Shown in pieces: positions 15,840 to 22,907 of a stretch of DNA of 64,000 bases. This DNA is from Streptomyces mangrovisoli (GTDB taxonomy: Bacteria; Actinomycetota; Actinomycetes; Streptomycetales; Streptomycetaceae). The notes under the pieces are model-generated. The model ran no database searches. It worked only from the letters and a program-made list of their open reading frames with translations, and was not told the DNA's origin. The stretch covers positions 1-64,000 of the forward strand of contig NZ_LAVA02000004.1 in the NCBI RefSeq assembly GCF_000974985.2, given 5' to 3'. Numbering within the stretch: position 1 is the stretch's first letter; each line of letters opens with the position of its first letter. A program made the position numbers and the translations under genes.

Positions 15840-16766
15840 ATGGTCGTCGACGCGGGCGGCGTGTCCGTGGCGGGCAGGGAACCGGGGCGATCGCCGGGGG
15901 ACCCGGGGGACCCGGGGGAAGCGGCGGGACCACCGGGGTCGTCGGGGTCAGCGGGGTCAGCGGGTCCGCCTGGGGCGGCCGGGGTGTCCGGGTCGGCCGG
16001 GCCGCCTGGGGCAGCCGCGTCAGTCACGTCACCTGGGTCAGCCGGGCCACCTGGGTCACCCAGGTCACTCGGGTCACCCGGGTCACCCGGGCCATCTGGG
16101 TCACCCGGGTCGTCGGGACCCGCGGTCCGGCCCCGGCGTGATGTCGCGCGGGCGCTGCTCGCCTCCGCCACCGCGCTGGCGTTCGCACCCGCGGTGGCCG
16201 CGTCCCGGCCGGCCCAGCGGGCGTCCGCCCACCCGGAGGCCGTACCCGCGCAGGCCGCACCCGCGCGGACGGGCGGCCTTGCGGAGACGGGTGGGCCGGC
16301 GCAGCCGGGCGGGCTCGCGGACTCCGGCTTCGACGAGACGTACCGCGGCCGCCGCATCAAGGGAGTCCGCGCCCCCGGCGCGCGCCCGGCGGGCGCCGCG
16401 CACGCGCACCCCGGCGACGGCGAGTGGCAGGTCAGCGTGGACGGCCGCCCGCTGCACCTGATGCGCCGGGCGGACGGCAGCTGGCTGAGCATGGTCGACC
16501 ACTACCGCTCGTACCCGACCCCGCTGGCGGCGGCCCGCGGCGCGGTCGACGAGCTGGGCCCGAGGGAACGCCTGCGCGCCCTGCCCCCGGGCCGGACGAG
16601 CCACACGGGACACCGTGCGGGCATGGCGGACATGACGGGCACGGCGAGTACGGCGGACAGTACGGCGGACACGGCGAGTACGGCGGACACGGCGACGACG
16701 GCGGACATGGCGAGGACGGCGAGGACGGGAGGCGGCGAGGGCCATGACCATGGCGTACACGCGTAA
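15840..16766 (+). CDS. melC1: Tyrosinase cofactor MelC1 with a collagen-like N-terminal extension
   Basis: A 308-residue protein, about twice the usual MelC1 length. The MelC1 core (about 163-245: GEWQVSVDGRPLHLM, SWLSMVDHYRSYPTPL) is intact. MelC1 binds apo-tyrosinase, helps load copper and carries it through the Tat pathway; RPRRD and the hydrophobic stretch at 97-120 look like that Tat signal, but here placed internally. Before it, residues 20-94 are about 22 Gly-X-Y triplets (GPP, GSP, GDP) with small breaks. The start is supported by GAGGAG 7 bases before the ATG, and no good in-frame start lies next to the Tat signal. The C-terminus adds TAD repeats and a His/Met-rich end. It overlaps melC2 by 23 bases. 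Confidence 0.85.
   Translation: MVVDAGGVSVAGREPGRSPGDPGDPGEAAGPPGSSGSAGSAGPPGAAGVSGSAGPPGAAASVTSPGSAGPPGSPRSLGSPGSPGPSGSPGSSGPAVRPRRDVARALLASATALAFAPAVAASRPAQRASAHPEAVPAQAAPARTGGLAETGGPAQPGGLADSGFDETYRGRRIKGVRAPGARPAGAAHAHPGDGEWQVSVDGRPLHLMRRADGSWLSMVDHYRSYPTPLAAARGAVDELGPRERLRALPPGRTSHTGHRAGMADMTGTASTADSTADTASTADTATTADMARTARTGGGEGHDHGVHA
15897..16121 (+). repeat. Tandem repeat encoding Gly-X-Y triplets in melC1
   Basis: The 225 bases are built of 9-base related units (GGGTCACCC-type, GGGTCAGCC-type). They keep the frame and encode the collagen-like part of MelC1. A repeat of this kind could vary in length between strains. Confidence 0.75.
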
Positions 16767-17616
16767 GGACGTCAGCACCCTGACCCGGGCCGAGAAGCAG
16801 CGCTTGGTGAAGGCGCTGCTGGAGATCAAACGGACCGGCGAGTACGACGAGTTCGTGCGGACACATCTCGAGTACTACACCGCGGACGGCGAGAAGGGCC
16901 TGCGTACGGCCCACATGGCGCCCTCGTTCCTGCCCTGGCACCGCAAGTTCCTGCTGGAGCTGGAGTCGGCGCTGCGCAGGGTCGACGGGTCGGTGACGGT
17001 GCCGTACTGGGACTGGACGCGCGAGCGCGGCAAGACGTCCGTGCCGTGGACGGCGGACCTGCTCGGCGGCAACGGGCGACGCTCCGACCACCAGGTGACG
17101 ACGGGGCCGTTCGCCTATGCCGAGGGCGACTGGATCATCACGGAGGGCGTCACCGACGGGAAGTTCCTCACCCGGGACCTCGGCCGGGCAAGCGCCCCCC
17201 TCGAACTGCCCACGGCCGCCGAGCTGTCGAGGGCGCTGGCGGACCCGGTCTACGACGTCTCACCCTGGGACTCCACCGTCACCAAGGGCTTCCGCAACCG
17301 GCTGGAGGGCTGGGGCACCGGCTCGGGCAGCGCCTCATGGCACACCCACAACCGGGTGCACCGCTGGGTCGGCGGCGCGATGCTCGGCGGCGCGTCCGTC
17401 AACGACCCGGTCTTCTGGCTGCACCACGCCTTCATCGACCTCCAGTGGTCCCGCTGGCAGCAGCGGCACCGCGGCGGCCGCTACCTGCCGGCGAAGGCAC
17501 CGGGCCGAGGGGACGCGCAGCACGGCCGGATCGTGGCGCGCGACGAGAAGCTGCCGCCGTGGGACGTGACCCCGGCGCAGCTGGAGGACATGAGCCGCGT
17601 CTACCGCTACGCGTGA
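16744..17616 (+). CDS. melC2: Tyrosinase (MelC2)
   Basis: A 290-residue type-3 copper oxidase, close to the usual Streptomyces size. Copper A ligands are H41, H57 (TAHMAPSFLPWH) and H66; copper B ligands are H202, H206 (HNRVH) and H228 (DPVFWLHH). It oxidises tyrosine to DOPA and dopaquinone, giving melanin, and has no signal peptide because it is exported with MelC1. The ATG at 16744 lies inside melC1 with GAGGCGAGG upstream; a second ATG two codons later is also possible. The operon ends at a hairpin shared with chpG. Confidence 0.95.
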   Translation: MTMAYTRKDVSTLTRAEKQRLVKALLEIKRTGEYDEFVRTHLEYYTADGEKGLRTAHMAPSFLPWHRKFLLELESALRRVDGSVTVPYWDWTRERGKTSVPWTADLLGGNGRRSDHQVTTGPFAYAEGDWIITEGVTDGKFLTRDLGRASAPLELPTAAELSRALADPVYDVSPWDSTVTKGFRNRLEGWGTGSGSASWHTHNRVHRWVGGAMLGGASVNDPVFWLHHAFIDLQWSRWQQRHRGGRYLPAKAPGRGDAQHGRIVARDEKLPPWDVTPAQLEDMSRVYRYA

Positions 17617-17647
17617 GGCCCCGAGGCCGACGGTGAGAACGGGAAGA

Positions 17648-17672
17648 GCCCCGGCGCTCGAGGTGCCGGGGC
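17648..17672. terminator. Bidirectional terminator between melC2 and chpG
   Basis: Perfect 8-bp stem GCCCCGGC / GCCGGGGC (17648-17655, 17665-17672) with a 9-base loop, between two convergent genes and followed by CCTTTCC on the plus strand. Confidence 0.75.
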
Positions 17673-17696
17673 CCTTTCCGTGTGACGCGGGGGCGA

Positions 17697-18020
17697 TCAG
17701 TGACCGTAGCCGTTGCCCTTGTCGTAGCCGCCGGGGCCGTTCTGGCCCGGGTGGCCGGGGTGGCCGGACTTGTCGTGGCCGCCGCCGTTGACGCAGGTGT
17801 TGCCGAAGGCGGGGTTCAGCAGACCGACGACGTTGATGGTGTTCCCGCAGACGTTGACCGGGATGTTGACCGGAACCTGCACGACGTTGCCGGACAGCAC
17901 GCCCGGCGACCCGACGGCCTCGCCCTGGGCGCCGGCGTCCGCCAGGGCCAGACCGGCCCCACTGAGCACCACAGCGCCGGTGCCCACGGCGACGGCGGCT
18001 GCCTTCGCGATGCGAGACAT
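17697..18020 (-). CDS. chpG: Short chaplin (ChpG-like) with a His/Gly/Tyr-rich C-terminal tail
   Basis: A 107-residue secreted protein. Signal peptide about 1-28 (ALA), then a complete chaplin domain (SPGVLSGN, VPVNIPVNVCGN, GLLNPAFGNTCVNG) with both cysteines. After the domain come about 28 extra residues rich in Gly, His, Pro and Lys with two tyrosines (motifs GHPGHPG, GGYDKGNGYGH) that ordinary short chaplins lack. ATG chosen because GAGGAG is 7 bases upstream; an upstream in-frame ATG has no such site. Position next to melC2 fits chpG as remembered from S. coelicolor. Confidence 0.87.
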   Translation of the reverse strand: MSRIAKAAAVAVGTGAVVLSGAGLALADAGAQGEAVGSPGVLSGNVVQVPVNIPVNVCGNTINVVGLLNPAFGNTCVNGGGHDKSGHPGHPGQNGPGGYDKGNGYGH

Positions 18021-18079
18021 GTCGTTCTCCTCACTGACTCGGGGAGCGCGGCGGCGGGAGGTGCCGTCGCACGTCCCGT

Positions 18080-18107
18080 TCAACGCGAGGAGCGCGGGCG
18101 GGTCACG
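18080..18107 (-). promoter_or_regulatory. Candidate sigma-BldN promoter of chpG
   Basis: On the minus strand: CGTGAC (18107-18102), 16 bases, CGTTGA (18085-18080). This matches CGTAAC-N16-CGTTGA at 11 of 12 positions with exact spacing, 60 bases before the chpG start. Confidence 0.7.
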
Positions 18108-18195
18108 CCGTACCGGCGCGGATCACCCTTCGCACGCCGGAGCACCACCCGGAGCGGGCCGGACCGGCACGCCCCCGCGGTGCGGGGCGGGTGGC

Positions 18196-19155
18196 TCAGG
18201 GCAGACGGCGCACCGGGGCACCGGCGAGCCAGGCCCGCACCGCCTCGACGGCCTGCCCGTAGTACGTCGCGTAGTTGGCGCGCGAGACGTAGCCGAGGTG
18301 GGGCGTGGCGAGCAGGCGCGGGGCGGTGCGCATCGGGTGGCCGGCGGGCAGCGGTTCGACGTCGAACACGTCGACAGCGGCTCCGGCGATACGGCCCTCG
18401 CGCAGGACGTCGAGCAGCGCGTCCTGGTCGACGACGGCGGCCCGGGAGGTGTTGACGAGGTAGGCGGTCGGCTTGAGCAGGGCGAGTTCGGCGGCGCCGA
18501 GCAGTCCGCGGGTGCGGTCGCCGAGGGCGAGGTGCACGGACACGAAGTCGCTGCCCGCGAGGAGTTCTTCCAGGCTCGGGGCGAGACGGACGCCGACCTC
18601 GGCGGCGCGCTTCTCGGTGAGGTTGCTGCTCCACGCGCAGACGTCCATGCCGAAGGCGAGCCCGACCTGCGCCACCCGGCTGCCGATCTTCCCGAGCCCG
18701 AGCAGCCCGAGCCGCCGCCCGTGCAGATCGGCCCCGACACCGCTCTGCCAAGGACCGCCCGAGCGCAGCGAGTTGGCCTCGTCGACGATCCCGCGGGCCA
18801 GCCCGAGCAGCAGCGCCCAGGTCAGCTCGACGGGCGGCGTGGACGAACTGGCCGTACCGCACACGGTGATGCCGTGCGCCTCGGCGGCGGCGTAGTCGAT
18901 GACGCTGTTGCGCATGCCCGAGGCGACGAGCAGCCGCAGCCGGGGAAGCCGCCCGAGCAACGACCCGGGAAAGGCGACCCGTTCACGCAGCGTGACGACG
19001 ATGTCGAAGTCGCCCAGCGCGGCGGCCAGCGAGTCCTCGTCCGCGAAATGCGCCCCGAACGAGACGACTTCGACGTCCTCCGCGACCGCCCCCCAGTCCC
19101 CGAACTCCCCGGCGACCCCTTGAAAGTCGTCGAGAACGGCACAACGCAGCGGCAC
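18196..19155 (-). CDS. D-2-hydroxyacid dehydrogenase, NAD-dependent
   Basis: A 319-residue enzyme of the phosphoglycerate/hydroxyacid dehydrogenase family. GLLGLGKIGSRVA is the NAD-binding GxGxxG loop, and VNTSRAAVVD (Arg), DVFDVEPLP (Glu) and ATPHLGY (His) are the catalytic set. It should interconvert a 2-keto acid and a D-2-hydroxy acid in the cytoplasm. The GTG start at 19155-19153 is chosen because GGAGGAG lies 6 bases upstream; the frame stays open further upstream through repeats without support. Substrate not predictable. Confidence 0.87.
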   Translation of the reverse strand: MPLRCAVLDDFQGVAGEFGDWGAVAEDVEVVSFGAHFADEDSLAAALGDFDIVVTLRERVAFPGSLLGRLPRLRLLVASGMRNSVIDYAAAEAHGITVCGTASSSTPPVELTWALLLGLARGIVDEANSLRSGGPWQSGVGADLHGRRLGLLGLGKIGSRVAQVGLAFGMDVCAWSSNLTEKRAAEVGVRLAPSLEELLAGSDFVSVHLALGDRTRGLLGAAELALLKPTAYLVNTSRAAVVDQDALLDVLREGRIAGAAVDVFDVEPLPAGHPMRTAPRLLATPHLGYVSRANYATYYGQAVEAVRAWLAGAPVRRLP

Positions 19156-19266
19156 GGCGTCTCCTCCAAGGCTCCCTGGCCGAACCCACCTACGGCCACC
19201 GCTCACGCTATCCGACCGACCACCCGGCCCCTGAGCACGCGCTGACGCGGCGGGCGGAGCCCCTCG

Positions 19267-19322
19267 CGGGGGTCTGCCGGGGCGGTCGGATCTCCGCACG
19301 GGGGTCTGCCGGGGCGGTCGGA
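19267..19322. repeat. 24-bp direct repeat in a divergent spacer
   Basis: Two identical 24-bp copies (19267-19290 and 19299-19322) separated by 8 bases. They lie in the 377-base spacer 19156-19532 between the dehydrogenase and the first FG-GAP gene; I see no gene there, and both promoters must lie in it. Confidence 0.7.
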
Positions 19323-19532
19323 CCCCCACGAGGGGGACCTCATACACCGGTGGTCACATCAGCCACGAAAAAACCACCGAACTCATGTACAACCTTTACC
19401 CTCCGGCTCCGGTCTCCTGACTGTCGCTCTCCTGTGAACCACGGGACAACTCACGTCGAACGCGAGAGAGCCGCCGCCCATCGACCGAGGATGCCCGCCG
19501 AGGCAGCCCCCGCATGCCGCAGGAGAAACTGC

Positions 19533-20960
19533 ATGCACAAGCACCGCCGACTCGCCCTCGCGACGGCCACCATCGCCGCGCTGACGGGTGGCCTGCTCAC
19601 CGCCCTGCCCCTGACCCCCGCCGTCGCCGCGCCCTCCCGTCTGGCCGGCGACTTCAACGGCGACGGCTACCTGGACATCGCCCTGAGCGCCGCCGGCCAC
19701 CAGGTCGGCAAGGCGGAGCAGGCCGGTGCGGTCGTCGTGCTCTACGGCTCGTCCTCGGGCGTCTCGGCCGCCCGGCGCAGCGTCATCACGCAGAACTCCG
19801 CCGGTGTGCCGGGCACCGCCGAAGCGGGGGACCTCTTCGGCGAGAGCCTGGCCGCGGGTGACCTCGACGGCGACGGCTACTCCGACCTCGTGGTGGGCGC
19901 CCCGAGCGAGACCATCGGCGACCGGGACGCCGTGGGCAGCGCCACCATCCTCTGGGGCGGCAAGTCCGGCCTGTCCGGAGGCGCTCTGGTGCCCCAGCCG
20001 TCCACCCTGGACGAGTGGGACAACTTCGCCACCGGCATCGCGGTCGCCGACTTCGACGGGGACGGGAAGAACGACCTCACCCTGACCGGGCGGACCCAGA
20101 CCCGCGTCTACAAGGGCCCCTTCACCCGCACGGGCACCCCGGTGAACAACCTCCGCGTCGGCGAACTGGGCACCACCACCAACGTGTTCGCGGGCGACCT
20201 GAACGGCGACCACGCCGCCGAGCGCATCTACCCGTTCCTCGTCGACGGCGACGAGGGCGGCGACATCAGGTACTTCACCTGGACCGGCTACAAGCACGTC
20301 ATGAAGAACCTGCCGAACGCCGACGGTCAGTACGGCTCGATCGCCGACATCAACGGCGACGGCTACGGCGACGTGGTCCTCGGCGACCCCACGGACCCCG
20401 GCGCGTCCAAGAAGACCGGCCACAAGGGCGGCCAGATCTCCGTCTGGTACGGCGGCCCGGCCGGACCCGACCCCGCCCAGACCCCGACGGTGATCCACCA
20501 GGACACCGCGGGGGTGCCCGGGGCCGGTGAGGCCGATGACTTGTTCGGCTCGTCGATCAGCACCGGCGACATCAATGGTGACGGCTACGCCGACGTCGCG
20601 GTCGGCGCGCCCGGCGAGGACGTGGGCACGGTCAGTGCGGCCGGCGCGGTGACCGTCCTGTTCGGCTCCGCCTCGGGCCTGACCACCAAGGGCGTGCAGA
20701 GCTGGACGCAGGACACGAAGGGCGTCCCCGGCAGCTCCGAGGCCTATGACTGGTTCGGCGAGTCGGTGCGGCTGATCGACATCGACAAGAACGGCAAGGC
20801 CGACCTGGTGACGGGCGCCGCCGGCGAGAACGGCTACGGAGCCGTCACGATCCTGCGCGCCACCGCCTCCGGCCTGACCACCGTCTCCGCCAAGTTCATC
20901 GGCGCCCGCGACGTCTCCGTGCAGGGCATGGGCAACTTCGCCTGGGACATCGCCCAGTGA
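19533..20960 (+). CDS. Secreted FG-GAP (integrin alpha-like beta-propeller) protein, copy 1
   Basis: A 475-residue protein with a signal peptide (about 1-33, AVAA) and about seven FG-GAP blades, each with a calcium-loop motif such as DFNGDGYLDIAL, DLDGDGYSDLVVG or DINGDGYADVAVG. The fold should be an extracellular seven-bladed propeller binding several Ca2+ ions. No catalytic domain is attached. ATG chosen with AGGAGA seven bases upstream. The next gene is a paralogue of exactly the same length, starting 35 bases later. The ligand is unknown; adhesion or polysaccharide binding is possible. Confidence 0.87.
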   Translation: MHKHRRLALATATIAALTGGLLTALPLTPAVAAPSRLAGDFNGDGYLDIALSAAGHQVGKAEQAGAVVVLYGSSSGVSAARRSVITQNSAGVPGTAEAGDLFGESLAAGDLDGDGYSDLVVGAPSETIGDRDAVGSATILWGGKSGLSGGALVPQPSTLDEWDNFATGIAVADFDGDGKNDLTLTGRTQTRVYKGPFTRTGTPVNNLRVGELGTTTNVFAGDLNGDHAAERIYPFLVDGDEGGDIRYFTWTGYKHVMKNLPNADGQYGSIADINGDGYGDVVLGDPTDPGASKKTGHKGGQISVWYGGPAGPDPAQTPTVIHQDTAGVPGAGEADDLFGSSISTGDINGDGYADVAVGAPGEDVGTVSAAGAVTVLFGSASGLTTKGVQSWTQDTKGVPGSSEAYDWFGESVRLIDIDKNGKADLVTGAAGENGYGAVTILRATASGLTTVSAKFIGARDVSVQGMGNFAWDIAQ

Positions 20961-20995
20961 CACGCCCCCGCCCCGAGCCACCCCGAGGAAACCCC

Positions 20996-22423
20996 ATGCG
21001 TACCCGCGTTCTCGCCGCCGTCGTCGCCGGCGCGCTGACCCCGCTCGTCCTGACCGCCCCCGCCGCTCACGCGACCGCGGCCGCCGCCCCGTACGACTTC
21101 AACGGCGACGGCCGCGCCGACCTCGCGATCGGCGCCCCCGACGCGACGGTCGGCGGCCGCGCCGGGGCGGGTGCCGTCTCGGTCGTCTACGGCAGCTCCA
21201 CCGGGCTGAAGACGGCCACCCGCACCCTGATCACCCAGAACTCGGCCGGCGTGCCCGGTACCGCCGAGGCGGGCGACGCGTTCGGCAGCGCCGTCGCCTC
21301 CGCCGACCTGAACACGGACGGCTACGCCGACCTCCTGGTGGGCGCGCCCGGCGAGGACGTCGACGGCGACACCAACGGCGGCACGGTGGTCGCCGTCTGG
21401 GGCTCCCCGTCAGGTCTCTCCGGGGCTCGCACGGTCGTCGACTACTGGCCGGATCAGACGGACCGCTACGGGCAGTCCCTGGCCGTGGGCGACCTGGACG
21501 GTGACGGCGACCTCGACATCGTGATCGGTTCCACCGGCTCCACCGACCTGAACTTCATCAACGGCCCCGTCACGCGGTCCGGTTCCTTCCAGGGCGCTTC
21601 GGGCGCGCGCTTCCCCGCCCCCTACTCCACGTCCTACGGCGTCACCTCGGTGACCGCCGGGCGGATCTCCCCGGCCTGGCCCACCAGCCTGGTGGTGCAC
21701 GGCCGCCAGTCCGGCACCGGTACCGCCGTCACCCAGCTGGTCACGGACACGTCCATCGGCAACTACACCGACTGGTTGCAGGCGCTGCCCGTCGGCACGG
21801 TGTCCGCGATCGGCGACATCGACAAGGACGGGTACGCCGACATCGCCGTCGGCAATCCGGCCGAGACCTCCGCCGACCCGGCAGGGGGCAAGGGCGGCAA
21901 GGTCACCGTCGTCTACGGCGGACCGGACGGCAAGGACACCTCCCGCGGCCCGCTGGTCCTCGGCCAGGACACGCCGGGCGTGCCGGGCGCGGCCGAGTCG
22001 GGCGACGCCTTCGGCAGCAGCGTCTTCCTGGGCGACGTGGACGGGGACGGGTTCGCGGACCTGGCGATCGGCGCGCCCGGCGAGAACTCCGGCACCGGAT
22101 CGGTCACCGTTCTGCGGGGCACCGCCTCCGGGCTGACGACCAAGGGCGCGGCGTCGTACACCCAGAGCACGGCGGGCGTGCCCGGCACGTCCGAGAAGGG
22201 CGACCGCTTCGGTGCCCGGGTCCTGCTCGCCGACCACTCCGGCGACCACCGCGCGGAGCTGACCGTGGCCGCCCCGGGCGAGAACGCGGGCGACGGCGCG
22301 GTCTGGTCCCTGCGCGGCGCCTCCACCGGACCGGCGACGACCGGAGCACTCTCCTTCGGCCCTTCGACCACCGGAGTCTCCACAACGGGCACCCCGCACT
22401 ACGGCGCGACCCTCAACAACTGA
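20996..22423 (+). CDS. Secreted FG-GAP (integrin alpha-like beta-propeller) protein, copy 2
   Basis: A 475-residue paralogue of the preceding protein, with signal peptide (about 1-27, AHA), calcium loops DFNGDGRADLAIG, DLDGDGDLDIVIG, DIDKDGYADIAVG and DVDGDGFADLAIG, and the same blade order. The sequences have diverged enough that this is an old duplication rather than a recent one. ATG chosen with CGAGGAA upstream. It is probably co-transcribed with copy 1 and ends at a hairpin. Secreted calcium-binding propeller of unknown ligand. Confidence 0.87.
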   Translation: MRTRVLAAVVAGALTPLVLTAPAAHATAAAAPYDFNGDGRADLAIGAPDATVGGRAGAGAVSVVYGSSTGLKTATRTLITQNSAGVPGTAEAGDAFGSAVASADLNTDGYADLLVGAPGEDVDGDTNGGTVVAVWGSPSGLSGARTVVDYWPDQTDRYGQSLAVGDLDGDGDLDIVIGSTGSTDLNFINGPVTRSGSFQGASGARFPAPYSTSYGVTSVTAGRISPAWPTSLVVHGRQSGTGTAVTQLVTDTSIGNYTDWLQALPVGTVSAIGDIDKDGYADIAVGNPAETSADPAGGKGGKVTVVYGGPDGKDTSRGPLVLGQDTPGVPGAAESGDAFGSSVFLGDVDGDGFADLAIGAPGENSGTGSVTVLRGTASGLTTKGAASYTQSTAGVPGTSEKGDRFGARVLLADHSGDHRAELTVAAPGENAGDGAVWSLRGASTGPATTGALSFGPSTTGVSTTGTPHYGATLNN

Positions 22424-22443
22424 CCCAACACGAAACCGCCGAC

Positions 22444-22486
22444 GGCCCCGGAGTGCTCCCGCGATCGGTGAGGAGTGCCCGGGGCC
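22444..22486 (+). terminator. Hairpin terminator after the FG-GAP pair
   Basis: Stem GGCCCCGG (22444-22451) with CCGGGGCC (22479-22486), 20 bases after the stop of copy 2. Confidence 0.55.
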
Positions 22487-22519
22487 TCGCCGTGCGGCAA
22501 GGAAGCGGGTCTGACCAGC

Positions 22520-22543
22520 AAAAAGCCCTCCCAGAGGGAGGGC
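22520..22543 (-). terminator. Intrinsic terminator of the tRNA-Arg gene
   Basis: On the minus strand a 7-bp stem GCCCTCC / GGAGGGC with a 5-base loop is followed by TTTTT, about 10 bases after the tRNA 3' end. This is a classic intrinsic terminator. Confidence 0.85.
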
Positions 22544-22553
22544 GGAGACGGTG

Positions 22554-22626
22554 CGCCCCCGGCAGGACTCGAACCTGCGGCCAAGCGCTTAGAAGGCGCC
22601 TGCTCTATCCACTGAGCTACGGGGGC
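22554..22626 (-). tRNA. tRNA-Arg, anticodon UCU
   Basis: A 73-base cloverleaf on the minus strand: acceptor GCCCCCG / CGGGGGC with discriminator G, D-arm stem GCTC/GAGC, anticodon stem GGCGC/GCGCT around loop CTTCTAA (anticodon TCT), T-arm GCAGG TTCGAGT CCTGC. It reads the rare AGA codon. CCA is not encoded. A terminator follows directly. Confidence 0.95.
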
Positions 22627-22682
22627 CGATGTGGTGGCCTCGTACGTGCTGCCCGGGAGTGGGCCGGTCCGTGACGTTGCCG

Positions 22683-22715
22683 GGGACAAGGATAGGGCTC
22701 CCGGATCCTTGTCCC
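22683..22715. promoter_or_regulatory. 11-bp inverted repeat over the tRNA promoter
   Basis: GGGACAAGGAT (22683-22693) and ATCCTTGTCCC (22705-22715) are perfect arms around 11 bases. On the minus strand TATCCT (22694-22689) is a plausible -10 for the tRNA, about 63 bases upstream of its 5' end. The rest of the spacer up to 22907 has no clear gene. Confidence 0.4.
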
Positions 22716-22907
22716 TGTTGCTTCGCCTCCGTGGCTCAATGTGGAGGTTCGGTGAAGCGGTCCTGATAATCGCAGGCAGGTACGAATAGTGCATCACCTT
22801 TGACGTCTGGCGCACCGGGTGTTGTGCACTCGTTATGCCTGGACTGTGCCCTCGTCCCAGTCATCCCTTCCGTCCCTTGTGTCCAGTCGGCGCGCAGGCG
22901 TGTCCAT

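Noticed and set aside
22554..22626. tRNA-linked phage or integrative element attachment site
   Set aside because: No integrase and no repeated tRNA 3' end are present in the window.
22683..22715. Terminator between tRNA and GTPase gene
   Set aside because: No gene ends there on either strand: the tRNA and the GTPase diverge from this spacer.
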